Source: Gigaspora rosea (lineage: Eukaryota; Glomeromycota; Glomeromycetes; Diversisporales; Gigasporaceae). Taken from it: a DNA stretch of 64,000 bases. The notes below the pieces were generated by a model. That model was not told the origin of the DNA and did no database searches. It was given only the letters and a program-made list of their open reading frames with translations. The translations under genes were made by a program, and so were the position numbers. Shown piece after piece: positions 56,345 through 64,000 of this stretch (position 1 is the stretch's first letter; each line of letters starts with the position of its first letter). The stretch is from NCBI GenBank assembly GCA_003550325.1, contig QKWP01000030.1, positions 230,230 through 294,229 on the forward strand. The letters are read 5' to 3'.

Positions 56345-58047
56345 TAAACTGGTATAAAAAGCTTTGCGCCTCAGAAAGATGGCCATAAAAAATTTTTTTA
56401 TTAAGTAAAGAAAAAAATTTTTTTTAAATCGTAACAGTACATATTCCGAAAATAAAAAAATTTTAGACCCAAACTATTTGTTGTCATCAGAATCGTCATA
56501 GTTATCAAATTCCTTATTGATTAATTGTATATCTTCATTAGACTTAAAATACTCTTTTGTATTATAATTGCTTTTCGCCAAAGTCCAACTACAACTTGCT
56601 TATTAATTTTTTCCTTAAATGTATTTAGAAGTGTATTTTGAACAGATAAAAGTTCGGATATGGACTCGTATTTGCAACTTTACTTTTTACGACCGACCAA
56701 ACACTTTCAATCAGCTAAAGTTCACAATGATAGAGAGGGTAAAACAAACCTTATACTGATATTGGTTTGCTATTTCGACACAAGAAAATAGTACCTTTTT
56801 TTTGTTCAATTGAACAAGTTCCAAAAGCTCCGGTCTACATAATTCATTAGAAAAAGAAATGTTATGAGAAATCAGTCAGTCAATTATTTCTTGCTTTTTG
56901 GTATTTGATGTAGGAATATTTTAACCCTTTTTTTGTGGTAGCTTGCCCCATTCATGTAAATATCTACTGGCCCATATCTTTTGTAAAGATTTTTACAAAG
57001 ATTCAAAAAAAGATTTTTAAAAATTTCAGTGTTGAAATTTCTGTGATAATCTGCTTGGTTAGGAGTGATATTGGCGTCTTTAACTATGTTAGGAACATTA
57101 TTCCATTCATTATCATTGTTTCTTTTTCGTCCACGATTGTTTGTTGGTGGTTTAATTGTTGGGTCCCAAATGTGAACTGAATTCAGAACAAGTTTACCAT
57201 GTATCTGGTTGGAAGAACCATTTCTAAACACAATGATTGCACCAAAAATTACAACAATAGACCATATTCAGGTTCTAAAATGACACTTTGATGAGAACCC
57301 ATGTATTATATGTAGTATAGTGTATATGACTATATGACTCATCCAACAAAACTTCCGGGTGACATGGGACATCATTGTTGCCTTTTAAATTAGAAAAACA
57401 GAAGCAAAGGTAACGATAGTGAAAGGCAACATCGTTTGGTAATTCATGAAGAATGTTTCTTCATTCTCTTTGACCATAATAGTAGCCAAAGCTATGCAAT
57501 ATCTAAAGAAGCTTCCATTTAGAGAACAAATAACCTTGCTCAGAAAGATACTAGTGTAAAGTGAGTATAAAAACTGGCTCATCTGTTTTATTGGAGTTTA
57601 GAATTTTTGTTCGCAAAAGCATTACAATATTTTCATTAGGTTGTAGTTTGGGGTGTCCAAGGATTTTGTGCGGTGTAAATGTACCATTCTGGTGCTTGTT
57701 CCAGTCTATCACCACACTACTAACTGTTCTGTAGGCAAAACACCCAACACTTCACCAACCCACTTACGTAATGTAAGTGTCTGATGGTTATTTCCTAAGA
57801 TAAGAGATCCAAAATATAATTGTATATATTGATTATCATTGCTTTTTTTTTGTCTGTTAGTGGTGCTCCATTTCGTTTTATTGGTGAAGTAAGCATTGTA
57901 AAACAAAAAAAATTAGCTGCAAGTATGTTTGGTTACATTCTAATAAATTTATAAATTTTAAGGTTTTTAAGTCCAGTTACACAACATTTGATCATTGTGT
58001 AATCTTACCTTTTTTTGGTGAGGCACAAATCTTTTTGCACTGGCCTA
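56345..58047 (-). mobile_element. Decayed Tc1/IS630-like transposon
   Basis: AAAAAGCTTTGCGCCTCAG at the left and, inverted, AAAAAGATTTGTGCCTCAC at the right are the likely TIRs, with GG(C)CAGTGC/ACTGGTAT outside. A broken DDE transposase gene occupies the minus strand between them. The length of 1.7 kb is normal for the family. Confidence 0.65.
56480..57906 (-). pseudogene. Tc1/IS630-like DDE transposase pseudogene
   Basis: Pieces in different minus-strand frames follow the order of these transposases: an N-terminal ORF (57906-57709), a second ORF (57582-57385), an LDESYSHIHYTTYNTWV segment near 57330 with the first catalytic aspartate, then an ORF (57231-56884) with IWDPTIKPP, VPNIVKDANI and GPVDIYMNGASYHKKRV. 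In the last motif the family usually has MDGASYH, so the second catalytic aspartate is replaced by asparagine. The third acidic residue survives in a LIESVWSVVK segment near 56700. At least five frame changes or stops separate the pieces, so the gene is dead. Confidence 0.75.
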
Positions 58048-58081
58048 TAATATATAATAAAATATGTAATATTGATTAAAG

Positions 58082-58609
58082 ACAATTATCTTTTATACTC
58101 CTTTTGCTTATCTCACAAAAATTTCATGAACAGCTATGGAAACCATACTTCATAAAACTTGCAAACTGAAAATCTTCACAAAACCTATCACAACAACCTT
58201 TTTACTCTATATCTACTAAATCCACACGCACATTCTCACACAACAAAGCTCTATATACCTATAATTGTATATATGGTCTACCAGACCAATTACATGAAAA
58301 CAATACAAATACTTGCCCACCTCTTGGGCTAGCACTTAGAAAAATAGACATTTGGTTATACAATTGGATCAAATATAGTTGCCCTACTAACTCTATTCTC
58401 CACATCCAAATCTAGGTGAGTTTTAACCACTCTAGTAGGTTTAGGTTGCAGATAATTTAGATAAAATTAGTTTATCTATAGTCTGAGTCTTAATTCTTGT
58501 ATAATAATTTGTAATTCGAAAAACCCCGTGAGGAATCTCACACATTTTATTAATAAAGATAAAGGCAAAACCTCACCTTAACAACAAAAAAAAAACAATT
58601 ATCTTTTAT
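58082..58609 (+). mobile_element. 5'-truncated LINE tail with 15-bp target duplication
   Basis: ACAATTATCTTTTAT is present at 58082-58096 and again at 58595-58609. The enclosed 498 bp begin with a frame reading KFHEQLWKP, similar to the C-terminal end of fungal LINE reverse-transcriptase ORFs, and end with AATAAAG and an A-rich tail (AACAACAAAAAAAAA). This is the signature of target-primed reverse transcription. The element could alternatively be a retroposed host RNA. Confidence 0.75.
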
Positions 58610-58610
58610 C

Positions 58611-58894
58611 ACTAGTATGATGCATTGCTACCTTCTGATTGACTAATTATTTTGTTTGTTTTGATTTACATTAATCAAAACAAACAAATAATGGCCAGGT
58701 TATAGTAGAGGCAGTAATTAGATGATTTCTCAATCCAAAATTTTGCAAGAAAATTTTTTGCTAAAAAAAAATTATAGTTAAAATTTTAAGTTAGAAGCAA
58801 TTTTTTTAAAAAAAACTGGTTTGTTTTAATTTTATATTACACTAATTCTGCATTCTGATTGGTCAATTAGAAGGCAGTGATGCATTGTACTAGT
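58611..58894. mobile_element. MITE with ACTAGTA ends, abutting the LINE tail
   Basis: ACTAGTATGATGCATTGCTA with CCTTCTGATTGAC at the left matches, in inverted form, ACTAGTACAATGCATCACTG with CCTTCTAATTGAC at the right. Inner AAAACAAACAAA/TTTGTTTGTTTT phrases add pairing. It is 284 bp and non-coding. It begins one base after the LINE target duplication. Confidence 0.7.
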
Positions 58895-59059
58895 AATGAA
58901 TAATAACTCTTTTGATTAATAATATTTAAAATGTAATACTGTATATATAATATATAATAATAAATAAAAAATATAAATTTTGATATTGACTTTAATGCAT
59001 TTCAAAACAACATATTATTAGTAATTAAATACAAATTACTTCAATTTTCTAATTTAATA
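58895..59059. other. AT-rich flank of the LINE remnant
   Basis: Nothing recognised. It may contain further decayed LINE sequence upstream of the endonuclease remnant. Confidence 0.3.
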
Positions 59060-59281
59060 ATATGTATAATCTTTTAGAACATACACAATTATCCTTACCA
59101 ACTTGGCAAAGTAGCAGATACCAAAGCACAATTGATTATATTTGGGCACATAATCTTATTCTTAAATATCTTTCTAAATTTGAATCTGATTAATCCAATA
59201 CAAGTACTAATAGTGATCATACTATTCTAATATCAAGATGGTCATTCCCATATGGGTCCTTGTCTTGTAGATCTTATGAAT

Positions 59282-59407
59282 AAAAATTTAAATTTCTAGC
59301 CATTCAATAATTCAATTCAAATAATTTTTTTTATTTTGTAGAACTTACAAAATAAAAAAAAAGTTTATTTGAATTGGATTACTGGATAGCTAGAAATTTT
59401 AATTTTT
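59282..59407. mobile_element. 126-bp hairpin MITE in the LINE remnant
   Basis: AAATTTCTAGCCATTCAATA with ATTCAATTCAAATAA at the left is mirrored by TTATTTGAATTGGATTACTG with GATAGCTAGAAATTT at the right. It lies within the LINE endonuclease-linker region. Confidence 0.7.
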
Positions 59408-59884
59408 AATTATAAAATTTACATAGTTCTGTAAGGCCATTTTCAAAGCAAAGACCCTATATACTCTTTCTAAAACCAAAAGATATAGTACTAAAACATA
59501 TAGAAAAGTCTTTGACTACAAGTTTATGAACTATGAACAATAGCAAAATTTTTCAGATCAAGTAACCCAAAATTTGACTTTGAACTATACTCTACTATTT
59601 CAAATACTACAGAATCACTTGAAACAACTTGGCACAAAATTCAAACAAGTATAATGAATGCCGCACTTTAAAATATCTCCTACAAAATATTTAAAGTTCA
59701 TAACTTCCAATACAATTTCTCATCCAAAGCTACTAAACTTCATTACAATCTCAAAAAACTCAGCAATATTATTAGACAAATCAAGGTTGTTATTAAAAAT
59801 CAAACTTCTATTCCATTACACTTCAACCAAAACATTAATGATATTAATACCCAACACCAAGTGAATATTCCATTATTACTAACT

Positions 59885-60637
59885 ATAAGGTAATCCACCC
59901 TATTTTTGCAAACTACTCTATTTTCACAAACAGTAAATATCTTTTAATTCACTAGCTTATTTTAGAGAGTTTACTATTAAAACAATAACTTCAGTTAAAC
60001 ATTATAAATAAGCCCATAACTGCTAAAATTTGATCACAGAATCCAAAGATTATTAAAGGTTTGTTCTTAATTTAAATATTTTAGTACATAACCAGATTTA
60101 TAGAATTGCTAATAACTTTTGATCTACTTGCCCATTTTGGATGATTTAACTACCGCAATTCTGAAAAACTCAAAATTATTAAAATCCAATTACAGGATTC
60201 TAAGATTGTTCAACTTTTGTTGATATTAATAGCGATTTTAATAGTATTTTATAATTTTTAAATAATACTAATAATATTATACAAAAGTTGATCAATCTTG
60301 AAATTCAGTGATTAGATTTTGATGATTATAGGCCCATTGGAATTGTCTTATTGAAATGAACATTTTGGTAGTCAAATTATTCAAAATGGGCCAATGGATC
60401 AAAGCTATTTTACTATTTGTAAAAATAGGTAACGACTATTAAATTTTTATAAAATTTATAGGATATTTTTTTATTAATTAAAAAAAATTATACATTTAAA
60501 TTTGGTTTAATTTTTATATATTTAAATAATAAATTAGTTTTAATTATATATATATAATTTTATAAAAACATATTTATTTTTCAAAAAATTTTGTATGTAG
60601 CAAAAAAATGTTAGCGGAAATAGGATGGATTACCTTA
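59885..60637. mobile_element. 753-bp TA-flanked TIR element in the LINE remnant
   Basis: TAAGGTAATCCACCCTATTT at the left and the inverse of AAATAGGATGGATTACCTTA at the right match with one difference. LINE-like reading resumes on both sides. Its centre contains the palindrome at 60105-60418. Confidence 0.75.
60105..60418. repeat. Palindrome of the TTTTGATC...CCATTTTGG family
   Basis: AATAACTTTTGATCTACTTG, CCCATTTTGGATGATTTAAC at the left and the inverted AATAGCTTTGATCCATTGGC, CCATTTTGAATAATTTGAC at the right, with inner TTGATATTAATA/TATTATACAA pairing. The same family occurs at 50428 and 62560-62850. Confidence 0.65.
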
Positions 60638-61430
60638 CATAACTTACTATCTAAAACTGGATTTCTGTTACAAATCTTGAATAGAAAGCATTATTCCATG
60701 CTCGTAATATTGAAAATACTAAAGAAATAAGACAACAAATTAATAATGTATTTTTAAAAGATGCAACAAACTTGCTAATAATCTAACTTCAATAGTTAAT
60801 AGTATTCTTAATTGCTATAAAGATCCAGTTAAATTCAATAATATTAATACAGATACAAGCACTATTACAGAACCTTACTCTATTAAGAACTATATTCATA
60901 ACAACTTTGATCAATGGACCTATACTCATAACATTAACTATAATCTTTATAATACTCATTAGAAAGCTAAATATAGCCCTAAATCTAATATTTATATAAA
61001 TTGGTACTATTACATTCTGGAAGAATTTACACAAGATAAGGTTTCTACAATACTTCAAAACCTTCCTAATAACAAAGTTTGTAGTCTATCTAGAATCAGT
61101 TATGAAATGATTAAGCATATAGGATTTTCTTTTTTTCAAGCTATTATAGCTCTTTTTAATAGATGTCTTATACAATAGTTTATAACTAAACAATGAAAAA
61201 AAGAAAGAATTTTTCTTATTTCTAAAAAACCAATTTTTGATAGTGATCTTTCAAACATATGACTCTTAGCCTTTTAGAACATATTAAAAAAACTTTATAC
61301 TAAACTTCTTACCAACTGTCTTAACTATATCTTTACCCAATACAAAATTCTTTCACCTTATAACTTTATTGCTTTTCAGGCAATAGAGATCATGAGATCA
61401 GTTATTATTAGATAAATGAGGTAATTAGTA

Positions 61431-61593
61431 GTTGATATCACAAGTAATTAGAGTAATAATCAAGATTTTTTCTATATAAAAGTAGCAATTACGAGTGTGG
61501 CTCTTTTCTCTCTTTTTCTTTTACTATCAATAAAGGCTTTAAAATAAAGAACAAGAAACAACAATAATAATTTATTACAAATGAGATATCAAC
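61431..61593. mobile_element. Solo-LTR-like fossil, 163 bp
   Basis: The ends are GTTGATATC and GATATCAAC in inverted orientation, resembling the short inverted ends of Ty1/copia-type LTRs. Between them are a TATATAAA-like box and two AATAAAG signals in the usual LTR order. No internal retrotransposon domain and no flanking target duplication were seen, so this would be a lone, old LTR. The assignment is tentative. Confidence 0.4.
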
Positions 61594-61725
61594 GCAAAGT
61601 TAATTTTTCATTTTGCATTACATGGATTTCAAAAAAATAGTCAAACAATTGGTACAATTAAGAACTAAAAAAAATGAAAATTTTGAAAAAATGGGCTGGC
61701 GGATAATACAAATAAAAAATCAACT
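61594..61725. repeat. Hairpin element, CAAAGTTAATTTTT arms
   Basis: GCAAAGTTAATTTTTCATTT at the left pairs with AAAAAATCAACTTTGC at the right. It is about 130 bp and non-coding. Confidence 0.45.
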
Positions 61726-61797
61726 TTGCATAGCCTAAGGGATAACTTCTACATTACACTCTATTCAAATATGAAGTTAATCCTCAACGAAACTAAG

Positions 61798-61962
61798 GGG
61801 CATGCCATTTATCACGTGATTTTTACTATGAATACATGGTCAGAGGTAGTGATCATATCTATATATTATATTAGTTAATTAGAATTAGATAAAGTAATAA
61901 TACCATACATGGATAGGGATAGCTACTAAGTAAAAAATATCACGTGATAAATGGCACGCTCT
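61798..61962. mobile_element. MITE with TGCCATTTATCACGTGAT TIRs
   Basis: GCATGCCATTTATCACGTGA at the left and GCGTGCCATTTATCACGTGA, inverted, at the right. The 165-bp body includes ATACATGG/CCATGTAT inner pairs. Confidence 0.75.
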
Positions 61963-62177
61963 TAACAACAATAATATCGAAGATGGCAAAAAGTATATAT
62001 GGATGATTTACTATAGATGAAACTCAAAAGATAAGTATTTGACTACTAGAGCCACTACTTCTACTATTATAGTTTCGAAGTGTTAAACTCAACTGAGTTG
62101 TTTTTTATTTCAAGGCGATAGCAATATCATTTTTATACTTTCTACGTATACAGGTTTATAGCTCAACTAATTGTTCG

Positions 62178-62258
62178 AAATGACAGATCTGACAGATCTA
62201 ATCGATCTGATATATGTGTCAGATCTGACAGATCTGATCGATTTGTCAGATATGACTG
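62178..62258. repeat. Short CAGATCTGA repeats, direct and inverted
   Basis: TGACAGATCTGACAGATCT and GTCAGATCTGACAGATCTGA, with ATCGATCTGAT and ATCGATTTGTCAGAT, form a compact cluster that can fold on itself. Confidence 0.6.
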
Positions 62259-62491
62259 AAAAACATATAAATAAAGTAATGTTTAATCAGGGCTTTGGGT
62301 AAAACATATTATTAGATAAAGAAAAGAAAAGTAATAAAATATCTATTTGAATAATACTAATAAATAAAATTTTGGGTTAAAAATAAAAAACTACTAGGAT
62401 AGGAGCTTCACAACGTGCCAAACAACACAATAACATGTCGTATATTAATTTAAACAAATAAATTCAATTTCAATAAAGATAAACAATAGTA

Positions 62492-63080
62492 TATAAGGGA
62501 GATGAAGGTATTGTGGACAGGGGGGGTATTGTGGACAGGGCGGGTATCTTATGATCTAGTGATCAGAGTTGGATGATTTTTATACCATTCGAATCGTCTC
62601 AAAGAGACGAATCGGATGGTATAAAAATCATCCAATTCCGATCACTATATCACAAGATATCATTATTTATACAAAATATAAGATTTTGTATATATTTAAA
62701 AATCTGCAAATTTTTACATAATATACCTTTAACGATCTTGGGATCCCGTAATTGGATTTTAACGATTTTGTGCTTGTTAGAATCGTCTCACTGAGACGGT
62801 CATTTTGGTGGTAAAATCATCCAAAACGGACCAGTAGATCAAATTTTATCACGGTGTCCACAATACCCCACTTTCTTCTAAAATTTAATTTTTATATTCT
62901 ATTTTGTGTACCAATTATTTATATCTAAAACAATATATGATATAAAGATTTTTTTGCAGTAATTTATTTTTTATTAAGCATAGTTCAAATAATAAAAATT
63001 GTATAAAAATCTATTTGATTTTTAAAAAGTTTTATTAGTAGAAACTTTAACATGTCCATAATACCCCCGTCTCCCTTATA
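62492..63080. mobile_element. 589-bp TA-flanked MITE with GGTATTGTGGACA ends
   Basis: TATAAGGGAGATGAAGGTAT with TGTGGACAG at the left matches, in inverted form, TATAAGGGAGACGGGGGTAT with TATGGACATG at the right. Two further GGGTATTGTGGACA copies lie inside, at 62527 and, inverted, near 62855. It is non-coding and probably of Tc1/mariner type. Confidence 0.75.
62558..62645. repeat. Near-perfect 85-bp palindrome
   Basis: GTGATCAGAGTTGGATGATT, TTTATACCATTCGAATCGTC and TC, then AAA, then the inverse GAGACGAATCGGATGGTATA, AAAATCATCCAATTCCGATC and AC. I count only three mismatches in the 42-bp arms. It lies inside the 62492-63080 element. Confidence 0.85.
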
Positions 63081-63490
63081 GTGAAGTTCTTTTCAATTTT
63101 ACTTAAAATAAAGTAAGCTAGTGTGGTGCTAAAGAGACCTTTATTTGAGTAAATTAGAAACTTATCTTCTAGTAACTATTAAAGTTAAATTGGTTAAATG
63201 TATATGCTCTACCACCTTAATAGTTAGTTTACAATTTCATAATAATAGTTACAGAGTAAACAAGTAGTTAAAAACCAAAAGTAGAAATTGATTAAAATTG
63301 TTGTAGATATAGTAATCCTTAGAATCAGACTATTAAATTTAATTTAACTTATAAACATAACAATTTTATAGTGATTTGCTAAAATTTATAAACTGTTAAT
63401 TTTAAATTCTAATTTAAAGTTGTAGAAGCCAGCAGCACTCTATTTATACTTGTATAAATAAAATTATAGCTGCATTGGAGTATTATAAAA
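63081..63490. other. AT-rich intergenic DNA, nothing recognised
   Basis: No gene or repeat stands out. Confidence 0.35.
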
Positions 63491-63499
63491 ATTATTAAA

Positions 63500-63680
63500 C
63501 CTGAACATTGTTTATGAACTTCGAACTGGACTCAGACTCAAACCAATAATTAAGTTCAAGTTCAGTTCAGGTTTATAAACTTTAAGTTCAGTTCAGGTGC
63601 AAGTTCAAAGATCTGCAAAATTGCAAGTTCAAGTTCAGGTTTATCGAACTTGAACTCAAACCTGATTGAACTGAACCAAC
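63500..63680. repeat. AAGTTCAAGTTCAGGT repeats, direct and inverted
   Basis: AAGTTCAAGTTCAG, CAGTTCAGGTTTATAAACTT, CAAGTTCAAGTTCAGGTTTA and the inverse GAACTTGAACTCAAACCTGA are clustered, with inverted outer phrases CCTGAAC and GTTCAGG-like. It is probably a small hAT-like element. Confidence 0.5.
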
Positions 63681-63689
63681 ATGTAGGAA

Positions 63690-63846
63690 CACTATACGTA
63701 GTAATATACATGTAGTAATATACATGTAGTAAAATACATATAGTAATATACATTAATATACATGTAGTAATATACACATAGCAACATACATGTAATAAAA
63801 ACATATAGTAATATATATGTAGTAATATACATGTAGTAATATATAG
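63690..63846. repeat. Minisatellite, unit about 14 bp (ATACATGTAGTAAT)
   Basis: About eleven imperfect units. The minus strand reads as a Y/C/I/L/H-rich open frame that reflects the repeat and not a gene. Confidence 0.8.
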
Positions 63847-63847
63847 T

Positions 63848-63995
63848 TGCACTCTTCTAAGTGCATGCCCTTGGGACCATAGTAAAAAAAAAGGCAAAAT
63901 GTGCACTTAGAAGAGGTTTGCATTTAGAGGGGTTAAAATTTATAATTGTTATATTGTTTGGGACCAAAAGGAGCATGCACTTAAAGAGGTTTTTT
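63848..63995. mobile_element. MITE with CTCTTCTAAGTGCATG ends, at window edge
   Basis: GCACTCTTCTAAGTGCATGC with CCTTGGGACC at the left matches, in inverted form, CCTCTTTAAGTGCATGCTCC with TTTTGGTCCC at the right. A third inverted phrase (TGTGCACTTAGAAGAGG) lies in the middle. The element probably ends just before the end of the window. Confidence 0.55.
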
Positions 63996-64000
63996 AAATA

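Larger units (their letters stand above)
59060..61390 (+). mobile_element. Decayed LINE (endonuclease and reverse transcriptase remnants)
   Basis: LPTWQSSRYQSTIDYIWAHN near 59090 and TNSDHTILISRW near 59210 match the C-terminal part of the apurinic-type endonuclease of LINEs. NTTESLETTWHKIQTSIMNA and the following KATKLHYNLKKLSNIIRQIK at 59600-59780 form the linker region. SPKSNIYINWYYYILEEFTQ, LPNNKVCSLSRISYEMIKHI, FQAIIALFNRCLIQ and KKLYTKLLTNCLNYIFTQYK at 60970-61370 are the start of the reverse-transcriptase domain. The catalytic core and the 3' end are missing. Many stops and frame changes interrupt the pieces, and two elements are inserted (59282-59407 and 59885-60637). Confidence 0.8.

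Noticed and set aside
63562-63906. 114-codon minus-strand frame rich in Y, C, I and H
   Set aside because: Most of it is the 14-bp ATACATGTAGTAAT minisatellite read in one frame.

Overview
The window looks like nuclear DNA of a very AT-rich, transposon-laden fungus, most likely an arbuscular mycorrhizal fungus of the Glomeromycotina (Rhizophagus or a relative). The reasons are inferential: strongly AT-rich intergenic DNA, short GT-AG introns of 70-250 bp, a Sel1-repeat protein of the kind hugely expanded in these fungi, fungal-style LINE, Tc1-like and hAT transposons, and very low gene density. There is no prokaryotic operon structure, and I saw no tRNA, rRNA or CRISPR.

Only three host genes are convincing. 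At 249-1659 (+) lies a two-exon gene for a 442-residue protein with a helical N-terminal half and a jacalin-like lectin domain. At 3129-4308 (-) lies a two-exon gene for a 368-residue Sel1-repeat protein whose tiny first exon is too short for an ORF scan. At 36237-36716 (-) lies a 159-residue secreted, eight-cysteine protein. They are not visibly linked in a pathway.

The rest is mobile and repetitive DNA. From 4.3 to 20 kb there is AT-rich DNA with small inverted-repeat elements, a T-rich low-complexity block and two diverged tandem arrays. At 20.6-23.25 kb a terminal-inverted-repeat (TIR) element carries a G/T-rich minisatellite that contains an exact 629-bp tandem duplication. At 25.3-32.2 kb lies the centrepiece, a 6.9-kb hAT transposon with 20-bp perfect TIRs, a five-exon transposase gene (exons 2-5 open, exon 1 frameshifted) and a subterminal array of 192 contiguous copies of an 8-bp unit; the same unit occurs in mirror orientation near the other end. 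At 32.2-38.8 kb many small hAT-like elements are nested in one another, two of them with clear 8-bp target-site duplications, around the secreted-protein gene.

At 40.5-44 kb an old pair of paralogous segments differs by three insertions, so one copy shows the empty sites of the other. At 44.9-46.9 kb a 1.67-kb hAT-like element with a perfect 8-bp target duplication sits inside an older element. At 47.6-49.6 kb and 51.6-53.0 kb two further TIR elements carry different tandem arrays. At 54.6-55.9 kb is a 1.3-kb palindrome with a small transposon in only one arm. At 56.3-58.05 kb is a decayed Tc1-like transposon, at 58.1-58.6 kb a 5'-truncated LINE tail with a 15-bp target duplication, and at 59.1-61.4 kb a decayed LINE interrupted by two small elements. 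The last 3 kb hold a solo-LTR-like fossil, several small TIR elements and short tandem repeats.

The recurring theme is that TIR-bounded elements here carry tandem arrays of unrelated sequence, as if the elements were vehicles or nurseries for satellite DNA. All coordinates of repeats come from reading by eye and may be off by a few bases unless a perfect duplication is given.
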